Positions 1 through 12,203 of a stretch of 64,000 nucleotides of DNA are shown piece after piece. The first letter of the stretch is position 1. Each line of letters begins with the position of its first letter. This stretch comes from Anseranas semipalmata. Taxonomy: Eukaryota > Chordata > Aves > Anseriformes > Anseranatidae. The notes under the pieces were generated by a model that did no database searches, was not told the origin of the DNA, and saw only the letters and a program-made list of their open reading frames with translations. A program made the translations under genes and the position numbers. The stretch lies in contig VXAA01006074.1 in the NCBI GenBank assembly GCA_013399115.1, forward strand, positions 136,066 to 200,065, written 5' to 3'.

Positions 1-57
1 CTGCTGGTGTGAAGTCTTTATTTCTCCTTTGACTTTGGAGATCTCACTGAAAGTGGG

Positions 58-115
58 AGGTTAGACTACAGGACCTCCAGGGCTCCCTTCCAACAAACAT
101 TTCTGTGATCTCTGT
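58..115 (+). mobile_element. CR1 LINE 3'-end scrap
   Basis: This short stretch reads like the sense-strand 3' end of an avian CR1 element: a 'gg ttagactacaggacctcc' motif, then 'cccttccaac', then 'tttctgtgatc'. CR1 3' ends have the form ggttggactagatgatctcc...cccttccaacc...attctgtgatt. It is clearly diverged, so it is old. The CR1 body may lie before the window start, or the copy may be a short 5'-truncated one. It has no coding capacity. Confidence 0.6.
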
Positions 116-3100
116 TAATTATTGATACTGGCAGCTAGTTCTTTGCCTGCTTGTTAAATAGGCTCCAGCAGATGAAGAGCTCCAGAAACCTGCCTTTTCA
201 CTTTAATTGCCATATGAGGGGGATCAATTATTTCTATATATCATCTTGGGAAAAAAAGAAACAGAGCATCCTACATCAGCATAGACATGCCAGCATTTCA
301 TATTTTTCTACTCTGCTTTTTCATATCCATGTCTTTATTAATATCTTGGAAACAGTACTTAAAAATTACTCGAGTTACCTTTAACGTGCAGCTTTCAAAC
401 AATGTTTAAAGCTTTATGGTGAACACTTAGTTTTACACAGCACATTAGTGTTGCTAGGAGCTTATATAGTTTTGTCTAATTATTCCTGACATTTCACATA
501 TCCCACTGCGTGTGTCTTTGGAGGAGAAAGATAAAACGCTTTTGCCTTTGCTTTGAGATTTCTATCAAATTGTGCTGCCTGTCAGGCAGTCCACTACAGT
601 GCAATATACAAACAGTAAATTTAAAAAAAAAAAAGGTTTAATTTTGTTTCCAGAGTTTATTTTGAGAAAACACATAAGTCCTTTCCATGCATCCCAAATG
701 CTGACTGAGGCCAGAGCTAGCAACGTGTGGGATGCAACTTGAGATACCCTCTAGGGCCTTGCTTTCTTGTTTGTAATTTATCTCCTCATAAAGGATGTAG
801 GAAACGGAAAGCCTGAATCATTTGCCATTAAAATAAACCAAAAGATTCCTTCCCCTGGCTTCACTTATCTAAAAGTGAGGAGTCCTCTAGGCTAGTTGTG
901 CAGGCTCCCTTGATGAGCAGTGGATTGAGATAGCTGCTGCCAGAAGTACATTTGTCCCCTCTCCAGACAAGTCTATAAGGCAGATGGTATGAATCACCCC
1001 CTGGAAACGCTGATCTTTCTCAATTTTGACTACAAGTGGCTCTTCCACAGTTGCTCTTAGAATACATGCCTGATTTTCAGATGGCTAAATTTGATAGGTG
1101 AAACCCATTCTCACTGGCACCAGTAGGACTTGGGTTAGGCTCTGAGAGAGAGTTTGCATATGCAAGCTAGTGAGGAATTAAGAATCTGAATGAGGAATTA
1201 TGAATGTAAAGCTAGTCAGCTGCTTAGCTCTGTGTACATACGCTCTTATTCAGAAATTGGAGTGCCATCTTCTGAATGAGCCGAATGAGGAACAATCAAA
1301 AATAGAAACTTAAGAAAAAAGCTGTATTTTGCAGATCAGACCTAGGAAAGAAGATCTGTGTCATTGTAGACTGTAGGTTAGCAAAATGTGAGTTTTAAAT
1401 TCTACCCACAGTGAAAGCAGAAGACCCCTTGATCTACACTCTGCTCTTCAGAAACTACTTTAAAGCATGAATAGCTTTAGAGAAAATATCAGGCTTGCTT
1501 ATTAAGCATAGACTGGACAAGCCAGATGGAAATTCATCTATTGGTCTTCAAGTTGTTACTGCATTGAAAATGCTGATATGGTCATTCAGGCCTAAAAAAG
1601 CCCAAACTTCAGCTCAAACCTTCTTCACAAACTGTTCATGTAATTCTTCTCCATCAAGCCAGATCCTGATTTCATTAGTTGGCACCCTGATTATGCCTGA
1701 CTTTTTGACCAGAGGATAAAGCAAAGGGTCTTTCTCTACCTCTGCACTTCTGGAGCAAGGACCAGAAGTAATTGCAGTCCATGGGCTTTCCCCAGCATAA
1801 TTACTTAGCAAGTACTCCCTGGTCTATAAGGAAACTCAATGGTACTGGAAGGCACTAAGGCACTCGCACTTCCTCCACAACTGCCTATTGATCTGGTCCA
1901 TGAAAAGAGAGGTCCTGTTACTTCTTGATGTAAGCAGCATTTTTCCCCTTGTCCTCACATCCCTGGGAGCCCTGAAGTTTTACGGCCCCAGTGCTTCTCC
2001 CAGAGGACACCATTCTGCATGGTCCCCACCATATTCTCTGCTGAGCACTGCCTACTTGCATATTTAATCCAGCAGGAAGTGAATTGTCGTGGTTCTCACC
2101 ACATGGCTTTTCACACCAACATAACCTCAGGGAAATCTTTTCTGAGCCCTGCCCCCTCTTTGCACCACAACGATACTCTGAAAAAATAAATTACTTTCTT
2201 CCTTAATGAACTTGTCTTTAAACAAAACCCATCACACTTTATCAGGCCCAAGTGCCAGGGTTTCCATTAGGGCAAAGGATGCTGCTGACCACATGGGGGA
2301 GTTTGCTTAAGTCTGCTCAGCAGGGATGATTTTTTTCCTTGGAAAACCACTGGAATAATTAAAGACAGGGTAGAAATATAAACAAAGCATCCTCCCTGCA
2401 GAAAACAAGCCTGCAAGTACCTCGGACCAGGCAGACACATCGTTTCATGTCAAAAACCATCACTGAAGAGTTATTTGGTTTTAATTCCCATGCTCTTTGT
2501 AGGAAATGAGCCCTTAGCAATTCAGACAATATAAATACCACATACAAGAACTGTATTAAACCAACATTATTAGGGAAGTATATTTAAATGCTGAAAAGTC
2601 CAGAGATGTCAGGCTGAAGGTTTCCTCTATGGCTTAAGCCTGCCTCTCTTCTCATCCCTTTCACACATTATGAGGTGTTCTTATGGTATGGGCACTTCTC
2701 CTACTCATGGCAGAGGAACGTCGGAGAGGTCCTGGCCTGGGGCAGACAGGCCCTGGCACCACCAGCCAGATCTCACCAAGGTGAGGACACAGCAGACAGT
2801 TTTTTGTCTGGGTCAGAGTGTTTGGAGCTGTTGCACAGGTTGCTCAAGGTGGTGACAAAGCTGGAGGCACTGGTGAGCTCCAATCCTCAGGACAGACCAG
2901 CAGTACCCTGCCTAGATCTAGTGCTTCCTACCTCACTCCCACGTGGGATGGTGCAGTAGAGATTTTCTTTCTCCCGCTGTTTGGCCCCTTGCTGCTCCCC
3001 ATTTTCCAAGCCATCCTTGTTGGATCTAAGCATCCTGTAGGCTCTAATCACAACTCTTGCCTCCCAGAGCACATGCAGTCCCTTAGCCCCCACCTCCCCA

Positions 3101-4045
3101 TGCCAGAGCAGCCTGGGACTGCCCTGACCTTCTGCTGCAATCTCAGCCTCTACCTCCAGCAGCTCAGCCAGGTTCAGTGCGTGTGCCCCATCGCTCACTG
3201 TCCTCGCTTGTCCAGCTTTCATCTCTTTGTCTTTGAATTAGAAGGCGCCCTATGCAAAATATCTTGGCCCAGAAAAGAGATTGGGTTTTAAAATGGGAAG
3301 TGACTTTACTAGAAGATGTCAGTGACTGACCTTTCTTGTTAATACAGGGTAGGATTTAAATGGTACTTATCATTAATCTTTAAAAATGCAGGTGTGATCG
3401 TGGTCACACATTTTGTAGATCTTGTATTTTAACTCTTTGTTTGCTGTCTTTTGTGGTACCTGTCAACCCCCGACCAGCATCAGAGACCACCTAGTTGTTA
3501 TATATAGTATTACTATCATTATAGTAATTGATTGTGCTTTCATAAGTCACTTCTGGGAAAGGATGTTAATAACATAGTTATCTTATTTAAAGTACTCTCA
3601 CTAAAAGCACTGCCATGCTTATGGCTTGCGCTTGTATTCCTTCAGGCTGTCAGTCATCTCACACAGAGACTGATTTTACTGGTTTGGTGGGAGAAGCTCA
3701 TGTGAGTTCCTCCAAATGAGAATCAATCACGTTGCATATTAGCTGATTATTGGTAATGGCATTGAGTGCTGCCTGTGAGGGAGAAGGGGAGAAGAAGATG
3801 ATTAATTGTTCCCTAAAAACAACTGGACAGGTTTAAGCTGTGAGATGGCAATGTCCATGTCTGCTCCTGCCAGGAAATATCTCCATCTTTTCAGTAGAAG
3901 AATAATATTCTGCCACATTGCAGGATACTCTGAATTTCTAATAGACAAGTAGATGGGCTGACTCTAACTCCTTGGCCACTGAATTTTTCACTGTTTCATA
4001 AGAAACAGAATAACATCATGTGTGGAGAACAAGGGCAACTAGCAT
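116..4045. other. Non-coding single-copy DNA, no gene recognised
   Basis: AT-rich unique sequence. I see no splice-flanked exon, RNA gene or recognisable repeat. Two antisense open stretches stand out slightly: 1614-1811, which continues past one opal stop, and 2887-3222 in a GC-richer patch (about 2690-3230). Neither matches a family I know. They could be chance frames, eroded exons or unclassified old repeats. Confidence 0.5.
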
Positions 4046-4087
4046 TGCATGTGTGCATGTGCATGTGTGCACATGCACGTGTGTGCA
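4046..4087. repeat. 42-bp strictly alternating purine-pyrimidine tract (TG/CA-rich)
   Basis: Every base from 4046 to 4087 alternates between pyrimidine and purine, built from TG, CA and a single CG step. It is an impure (TG)n-type microsatellite. Such tracts can adopt left-handed Z-DNA under negative supercoiling. The middle part is also close to self-complementary around the tgtgcacatg segment, so a small cruciform is possible. Confidence 0.85.
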
Positions 4088-5585
4088 GGGGGGTTAGCTC
4101 CTTTATATCCGTGGTTTTATGTTTCCTTTAAGCAATTAAGGCACTGTGCAATTATGATACTTCTTTGTGCTTTTGGCAGCAACAAATCAATATGACTTTG
4201 TTAAACTCTGAATTGGTCTGAGTGCTTTTCCCTTTCAGTATTTCCATTTTCTTAGTTGTGAAGAGCAAGAACTGTGGTGTGCTTTGTGAAACAGGTGGTT
4301 AGCTTATGGAAAATATTACTTAGCACATTTATGATAATGTTGATATTTCAAGCTATGGCAAGATGTTAAACTTCCAGTACTCCCTCTTATTATCTCAGAG
4401 AGGTTGGCTCTTCCAAGTTCAATACAAAAAGCACTGACATTCAAGCATTTCACGTCAAAGTTAGGCTGCAAGATTTTGCAACTTTCCAGGTCATCCTTGT
4501 ACTTTTGTAAAGTCAAGACTTTCTGGACTCCTTGGCAGCCAACTGATAGAGCTGAGTTTAATTGAAGATTATAGGTTCCAAGTACGTTGTATTGTATTCT
4601 GGCATGCTGCTGTTTCTCTGGGCTTCTGAGGACCTTGGTGCTGCAGAGGTAATGTAACAGCAGCAGTCTTAATTGACTACAATTTATATAGGCACTTGAT
4701 GATGTTTATAACGTCATATTGCAAAAAGTGGTACCCAGGAGCTGAAACAATGGAGGTGGTCAGAATTACACCAACCTGTAGCAGGATTGTCAGCAAAACA
4801 AAACCCTGCTGTCAGCAGGCAGCTCATATTCACACTCGCAGCATGAGATTATTGATGCTGCCTGTATTGAAGGCAAACTATCAGAAGGTGGTCTAGATTG
4901 CCTCACAGCAGAGTAAACTGAGATAGATAGGACAATAAATGAAGTGGCTATTTTTGTGCTAGATCAGAAATTTTGAACCTGTCTATGAGAAGTTCCTAGC
5001 TGCATTATGTGCCTCAGGCTTAGGGATGTGACCTTCTTCAACACAGACTAAATGAGGCTCAGAACAAAATTGCTATAATATTTGTATGAACTGAGGTATG
5101 AATTTGACCTTCAAGTTAGATTTTCACTGTGCAGTGGTGACCTGAGCAGCACAATAAAGAGCTGGGTCGGAGGGACTCAGCACTAAGCAAGGCACGTGGA
5201 GGCTCAGCTGTTTGTCTGTCTGCATCTCTGACTGCCTAATGCTAACACATATACTCACCCTGACATAAATAACCAGAGTGCAGTACATTATAGTCGAGGC
5301 TATAAAGGCCTGCAGCCTGTTCTCCAGCATGCTTGTGTAGCGAAAATTTGCTAGGACTGTGGGGACCCTTGGTGCCCGCAGCTCAGCCCTGGCCTGGGGA
5401 TGAGCTGAGCGAACAGCACGGGGAAAAGCATGACATGAGGAATCCCTGGACGTGACAGATAGCAGTGCAGGCATCTCTGACAAAAGTCACAGACAGTGCC
5501 CCAGGGGATGGCTGGATTTGGCAGGTGGTTGAGATGGAGTTATGGGAGAAATGGCTGAACTTCACAGATCATTAGAGGGGAGCAC
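4088..5585. other. Non-coding single-copy DNA
   Basis: Unique AT-rich sequence with no recognisable gene, RNA or transposon. Short open frames on both strands have no splice context or domain resemblance. Confidence 0.5.
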
Positions 5586-5977
5586 TGGAGACCCTTTGGG
5601 GGCACAACCTTGCAAGATCCACAACACCTTGGTCACCACATCAGCAACTGAACATATGGCTGAGCTTGCCTATGAAACTGTATCAGAAATACCAGATTTG
5701 GGTATGGATGTTGCCAAACTGGAACCAAGGGTCAGGAAGTAATTCAGGCAAGGTTGTCCACCTGGGAGGAGACTGGGATGGAGAAAGGGAGGTTCAAGAC
5801 TGGTGAAAAGGAAGGACAAGAAATGGGAGAAGTGATAATAAGAATAAAGGGGTATGCATATCTTGCCCACAGCTAAAATCAGGGCAATAAGCCACCCTGT
5901 TGCTCAGACCAGAGCACACGAGTCAAACCCTCCAGCTTGGGGTCCCGGGCATGGAGGAACCCAGCACCCTGGTGCCA
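5586..5977 (+). repeat. Unclassified dispersed repeat, copy 1
   Basis: This segment aligns in the same orientation with 42478-42883. The alignment covers the shared 'gcacaaccttgcaagatcc' start, a moderately diverged left part, and a core from 5785 to 5929 that is identical at all 145 positions to 42666-42810. The right part diverges again but keeps 'aacccagcac' and 'ctggt'. Copy 1 lacks about 26 bases present in copy 2 just after the core. The core contains an aataaa motif, as many LTRs do, but I see no clear TG...CA ends, primer binding site or target duplication. It may be a solo LTR, another transposon or a segmental duplication. No protein is encoded. Confidence 0.8.
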
Positions 5978-8900
5978 CCGTGTCAGTGGCTTCACCAGAC
6001 CTGGTGGCACTGGCAGCTACCCAGCACCTCCTCAGAGCAATGAGGTGCCGACCACTGCCCCTTGCCTGTGAAAGGGCAAAAACAAGCGCTTATGCAGGCC
6101 ATTTGGGTGTGTGTGCGCTTTCTTCAGTGGCAAGGTATGCAGCTTTCTACAAACTCTTCCCATCTACATCATAAATGCTTGTGTCATGTTGGCAACGCTC
6201 AAGATCATTATATTTGAAAACAATTACACTCTAACGTGGAATACCAGTTGTACAAATCTACACACTGTTATTCAAATACCTTAGGGGGGGCTTATTCATT
6301 TGTTTTCAACAGGTCACAAACCTACTTAAGTCAAATTGATGTACACCAGCTTTAAGCTCATTCACGAATCTCCAGGATGAGTTTTACAGTGACATTTGAA
6401 AACGCACCCTTTTGCCTAATCATTGCAAATCGGGGCCTGAATCAATCTGATCTGTAGTCAATGAAAGACCCCAAGGAGGGAGCTCTGCGAAGCAATTTTT
6501 AAAGAAATCCTTTCAGGATCACACTTCAAAGGTAAGCTTTTCTGGTGTAGATCTTGGCACATGCAAATGAGAGACAATAATTAGTGACAATCTTCAAACC
6601 ATGCTTCCTCCCACAAGCAGCAGTATAATTATCATTCACAGATGACTACTCATTTTTATCTACCTTTAATACAAAAAATACCAAATCAGTGCAAGCTGAT
6701 AAGATGGTGCTGAGCTGCAGTCTGATACAAACTGGGACTTAATGCAGATTTCATCCTGTCTTTAGTCAAACAGAAGTAAAATCCTCTGTGACGGATTTTT
6801 TTACCCAGATTTCTCATGAACAACTAGAGTAGATGCCTCATTTGTAATAATTAGCTTTAAAGACACTATCAAATTAAAAAACTAACTTTAAAACCCATCA
6901 TCACTTCTCATAACACTTTAGACATTAACATTGTACATTTTAAAAGTCCCTTTGCTTTATACTACACAAAATACTCGTTTAAGGTTCAGCTCTTTCCTTG
7001 TAGCTGACTTCACATTCCCCTTTTCATGCACTAACTTAAATCCTGAGGCGTTTACCCTGTGAACATTGGAGACTGTATTTCCCCATATGCTGGAGTCAGG
7101 AGACACGGGTAGCTGGATCCTGTAACCATTTTGGGGCAGAATTTGTAATAACCAGTTGTACTGACCTATGATGCCAAAATATGCAAGTGCTGCCTTTCAC
7201 ATTAAGCTGTGGCAGAGAGACTTCCCGGTGTCTCTGCTTTCTTGAGAGATGAGTTATGGATATTTGGAGCTGCTCTTTGGCATGATGAGCAGGATTGAGG
7301 AAGTAAAATCAGTGTAAATGGTGAGAAACAGCCTTGCCACGTGAGCTAACCTGATGAAAGCTAGCCAACGAGCCCTTCCCTGGTACGTGGGGCATCAGCT
7401 AGTGGAAGCACACCAGCTTGTTCTGATTGCCCCACGGCGGCAACCTTCAGAGCTGTGCTTATCTACAGATCTTGCCTCAGCGCAAAGAAGGGGCTCTTGA
7501 TCCTTGCTGATTTCCTCATTTAGTAGACAGCTATAGCCAGGAGACATGTAACCTGCACACTTAACCTCTCGTCTGGGAAAGAAAAATACGGTCTGCACAG
7601 GTTGCTGACTCTTGCAGTGTTCACGCTTAGCTGTTACTCTCACATAGACAGGTTGCTCTCTGATTAATTTTTTTTTTTTTTAGAAAACCTGTAGTTCAGA
7701 CCGTCTTACTCAACTTTCCTTTCTAAGTGTTTTTCATCAATAAGAGAAGCCCTTTTCTCTGAATTTTCTGTTTAACCTGTCTTTGTGCATGCATCTTTAA
7801 AAGATGTTGGGTTACCAACATTCCTTCTCTTGATTTTTTTAACTAATTTTTTAACACAGTTTAAATTTTCTAACTTATGTTGTTTTATAAGACTGACCAT
7901 GGCACTGACCCCTGAATGTTTTACTGAATGGCTTAGAAGCACACACGTGCAGAAGGAAAGAGCGCCCATGCTGAGCATTGGTGGCTCCATGGGGCCCTCC
8001 ACTACCCTTCCTCCTACTGCTCCAGCTTCCATTCAGACTGTTTATTCATTGACTGCATGACTAAGATCCGCGATCAGATAAAATACAGGTGGGAGGACAG
8101 CTCGGATAACAAGATGCTGTGTTAGACATTGCCAGCTAAGTGTAATTCATAGAGGGGAGGGAAGAGGAGCATGCCATTTCCAGCACCTACAGCCCTCCTT
8201 AGGGAGGCAGCAGCTAAGATGCAGCTCCATCCATAACAAGTCCCAGCAACCCTTGGTCACTAACAGTTTAATCTCTCTAAGAAATCTTCTTTTTTGTTTT
8301 TTTTTTTTTTACCCTTTTGAATAGGCTTACAAAAGGAAAATCCAGTATTTAAAACCTCTTTTGATTAATGACTTGCTCTTTTTTTCTTAATTCTTGACCA
8401 GTTATGTGGAGAATGGAAGAACTCTCCATAGAGCTTCAGGAATGGTAACTTTTTAAATAATATGAGTGATTTTGAAGGTTAGTATCCTTTGAACTAATAT
8501 GTTTTGTTTGTTTTGTAACTAGAAGCAAAACTGCCTAGCTGTGGCTCTCTTCCTGTGGTCCTTTTGGAACAGAAGTCATGCATTGTAAAATTGTTTTAAA
8601 GACAATTTTGCTAGGGAAAGATCCTATGAGGGAAAAGTATTTTTAAAAAATCCTTCATTAGAAAGAAGTCTGTTTCATTGACAAACTATTAAAGCACCAC
8701 ACTAGAACACCTTAAAAAAATCCTCTGAGGCATAAGAGAACTATATATAATATAGCTAGGAAAAGTTATTGAAGGAATTACAGCTGGGTTTTCTCCCCAG
8801 TTGGGAATCCTTACTTTTACTCTTTGAGTTGAAGCTCCTGATGACACTTGCAAGCCTAACGCTTCACATACTGCACATGGGCCCTTGTAAGGACAACGGG

Positions 8901-9223
8901 ATCAACTGGTCCTGCAGCCCTCAATGCCTGAATGCCGAGTCAGCACGGGAAATTCAGCGGCAGCATAACCCCTTGATGAATTGTGCTTAGCTCTTGTCAC
9001 CTGTCTGAAATCCTGCTTCATCCTCATTGTTTTATAGCCCTTCTTAAAGAGGACCTAAATACGTTTCTAAGACTGCACCTCTTAGGGAACAGTTGCTGGC
9101 TGTGGTGAACAGTTTTCACTCAGCCACCTCCCCTGTGTCACCTGTGGTTTCAAGACCTCTGTTGCCATCAGCCAGACCCTCAGTCTTCTCTCTCCTACCT
9201 GAAGGGTCTGAGTCTGTGCACTC
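5978..9223. other. Non-coding single-copy DNA
   Basis: Unique sequence, AT-rich from about 6170 to 7100 and again from 8260 to 8770. There is a T-run near 7667-7681. The part at 6380-6680 has the look of a conserved non-coding element and is listed separately. No gene is recognised; open frames near 7772-8060 on both strands overlap each other and look like chance. Confidence 0.5.
6380..6680. promoter_or_regulatory. Candidate conserved non-coding element with POU octamer
   Basis: The stretch is free of repeats and free of long open frames. It carries a perfect octamer ATGCAAAT at 6561-6568, followed within 20 bases by ACAAT and AATTAG motifs of the SOX and homeodomain types. This clustering is typical of developmental enhancers, but motif density alone is weak evidence in AT-rich DNA. 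The call is inference and needs cross-species alignment. Confidence 0.2.
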
Positions 9224-9810
9224 ATTCACAGAACACCAGAATGGCTGAGGCTGGCAGGGACCTCTGGGGTCCATCTGCTCCAACCCCTGCTCAAGCAGGG
9301 ACACCCAGAGCAGGCTGCCCAGGGCCATGTCCAGGTGGCTTCTGAAGATCTCCAAGGAGGAGACTCCACAGCCTCTCTGGGCAGCCTGTGCCAGGGCTCT
9401 GACACCTGCACAGCGAAGAAGTGCTGCCTGATGTTCAGAGGGAACCTCCTGTGCTCCAGTTTGTGCCCATCGCCTCTTGTCCTCTCCCTGGGCACCACTG
9501 AAAAGAGCCTGGCTCTGTCCTCTTTGCATCCTCCCTTCAGGTATTTATAGACATTGATAAGATCCCCCAGAGCCTCCTCTTCTCCAGGTCGAACAGTGCC
9601 AGCTCTCTCAGCCTCTCCTCATAGGAGAGGTGTCCCAGTCCCTTGATCACCTTGGTGGCCCTCCGTTGGACTCTCTCCAGTCTGTTCAGGTCTTTCTTGT
9701 ACTGGGGAGACCAGAACTGGACACAGAACTCCAGACTAGCCTCACCAATGCTGAGTAGAGGGGAAGGATCACCTCTCTGGACCTGGTGACGATACTTTGC
9801 CTCATATTGA
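9224..9810 (-). mobile_element. CR1 LINE, 5'-truncated, old copy (minus orientation)
   Basis: On the plus strand the sequence begins with a degenerate 'attcacagaacaccagaat' (the CR1 3' octamer tail in antisense), then 'gggacctctggggtccatc', the 'ggagactccacagcctctctggg' region, 'gtgctccagtttgtgcccat', 'ctcctcataggagaggtgtccc', 'ggccctccgttggactctct' and 'ccagaactggacacagaact'. These are the successive landmarks of the CR1 ORF2 C-terminal part and 3' UTR read backwards. The left edge is the element's 3' end; the right edge is a 5' truncation near the 'gacctggtgacgatact' region. Frames are broken, so no protein is expected. Confidence 0.93.
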
Positions 9811-12166
9811 AGAACTTCCTCTTACAGAGGAGCAAGCCCATTATACAGGTGTTACATTATTAAAGATGCTTAAGCCACTTAACTCCCATTGAAAAGAAAC
9901 CCTGGTCCATAAAAAATGTAACTCTCATATAAAGATAGTGAAACACTGTTGGGTGCATAAATGCTTTCTGAAAACAGGCATGAAGCTTCTAAATTACTTG
10001 GATGCTTTAGGTTTTCTATCTGAGGAGTGTTTCCAGGCTTGCAGCCTGCAGTATAGCACAGCATGAGTGGTGGGGTCAGGAAACTTCTGGCAGAAGCCTA
10101 TTATGCCATGGGCTGTTATAATTTTGTTATTTCGCATTTCAACCAATAGCTAAGAAAAGAGGCATCTGCTTGTCAAGGTCTCCCAAATGCGTTGAGAAAA
10201 ACTGTAAGAAAAATCTACACTGAATTCTCACCTGCGAATGCATTTTCCATCTCAATTTCTCATCTTGCTGCTTAGAGATATGTCAAAGACACACAAATAT
10301 TTGCTGACGAATATCATTTATTCAGCTCTGGGGAAATGGTGCTATTTGTATTTATATGGAGACAATCACTTTATTCAAGCTAAATGTCACTGTACATGCA
10401 TTGTTTTTCAAGTCATTATTTGTTTCTTGCTGCTATTCCCTGTCAGGAGACCGATGTCAATGGGGTTTATTTGATCTCCACGTGACTTTGTTCTGTACCC
10501 AGCTGTTCTGCAGTTCATAATGGCCCAAATGAAGAAATTTGGCATACTAAAACTTAGTAGTGTATTAAGGACATTGAAGCTTGATCCGAGACCCTTTGAA
10601 ATCAATAGAAATGTTTGCTGTGAGTAAAAGATTTCAGATTAAGCCTTAGTGAATATATGCCCAATTTCTAGCTGATAAAATAAAGCAAATGACTCATACA
10701 ATGGCTCCAGGCTTGCTTTGGAAGGAAAACTTTGTGTGACTGAACAAATAGTTTTATCATAGCAGAAGGCAACTGTGGGTCCTTACTAATGTTGGATAAC
10801 GTCTCGTGATGGTGAAAGCTTTGTGCTAGCGGCATGAGACTGCTGCACGGGGCTGCCAGCGTGGGATTTCCATCTGGCCAGTGCGCTCGCTGCAAGTGCA
10901 GGAGAAACGAATTACCGACAGCACACATAGTGTACAACACCCAACAGGTCAAGGACAGGCTCCTGCTTAGTATGATGCTGCCGCAGCAAAAGTCATCAAA
11001 ATTGCTGGAGATGGCCCTGAAACCTCGGGAGGAGGCAGGTTTTCATTGTATTTGCCAAGCTTGGGGCAGCAGGGCCAGGTTTCCCATGCTGGAGCATCAT
11101 GGCAAAGGCTGCATATCCGTGGAGTGGAGTTAGAAGGGGGAAGCATTCATAGCACTGTCCCCAGCAATATGCCTAGCTAAAAACAGAAATCACAAACTAA
11201 ACTTGGTCAATAGTGCCAGAAAAAAATCACATGAAAAAGAGAATTGCTGCTCTTGTTTCTGAACTTTGATGTTGGTGGGAACTGGCAGATCAATGCCAGA
11301 CACTCCCTGAGCTGACAGCATGTATGGACAATGTTTTGGTCACCAATATGATATAGTGACTGTTGTGATACTGCAGTTACATTCTTTGGGGTCTTAGCAG
11401 TAACTAGTTCTAGCTGTAGCTTTCATTTGAAGACCCTTACTATACCTACAACCAAACTAACATGCTTAATTTTGTCCATTGCCTGGGATAATTAAACCAT
11501 ATCTTTGCTTTTGGAAACTTTTAATTTTGTCTAAGCTCACATAACTGGCACTGTAACTACATGTCTGGAGCAATTATCATGTAAATACAAGATAAGTAAA
11601 ATATAACATTATGAAACCAATTGAATATCAAATGTTTCAGACATCATTATATGAATTAGTGGTAATTAGCTGTCAAAACCCATAAGCACTATATAATTAA
11701 CCCACAAATACAACATAAATACAGAGTAATTATGAAAGTTCATCCACGAAAAAGATTGAGCTGTTTTTTAACAGGTGTAATAAAATGTGATGAACCAAAC
11801 TGTGCTAGAAGTAATGTATATTTTGACAGCAGGTGTTTGTGTGTGTGTTGGAGAGACAGAAAGACAGAGAGGAAGGACGGTATTTGGCTCTAATTCCCTG
11901 CGAAGTGCCATGGGAAGTCATACATTTTTCAGCTATGTACTATATATACCATATTTCCATTTTCCCTGTTTGTAGTAGATTGGTTATAGAGTACAGAAGA
12001 CTGTGTGTCACGCTCAAATCATCCTATGACTACAAGCACATTATACCCTCTATTAAACAAAAGAGTCCTAATGTGAATATTTGTCCTGCCCTTGGTTGGG
12101 TTTTGCTACAGCAGCTAATAGTCATAACAAATAAGAAGTCTTAACATTGTGCTAACAAGGGAAGGG
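9811..12166. other. Non-coding single-copy DNA
   Basis: Unique AT-rich sequence. A very AT-rich, repeat-free block at about 11480-11760 is listed separately as a candidate conserved element. No exon, RNA gene or transposon is recognised. Confidence 0.5.
11480..11760. promoter_or_regulatory. Candidate conserved non-coding element
   Basis: Very AT-rich, repeat-free sequence with TAATTAG at 11663-11669 directly followed by a TGTCA core (homeodomain and TALE-type motifs), plus several other ATTA and ATAAAT words. The texture is like vertebrate developmental enhancers. This is a weak inference from motifs only. Confidence 0.15.
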
Positions 12167-12203
12167 TCACACACAGACACAGACACACACACACACACAC
12201 ACA
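12167..12203. repeat. (CA)n microsatellite
   Basis: A cytosine-adenine dinucleotide run interrupted by a few GA steps, ending in a pure (AC) stretch before 'aaagaaaaacc'. It is likely to vary in length between individuals. Confidence 0.95.

Noticed and set aside
2687..3291. Long open frames on both strands (plus 2818-3291, minus 2887-3222)
   Set aside because: Both strands are open over the same GC-richer patch, no splice context is visible and the peptides look compositional. It may be an unclassified old repeat, but there is not enough to call it.
5785..5929. Solo LTR with a polyadenylation signal
   Set aside because: An aataaa word is present, but terminal TG/CA, target duplication and primer site could not be shown. 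It is kept as an unclassified repeat.
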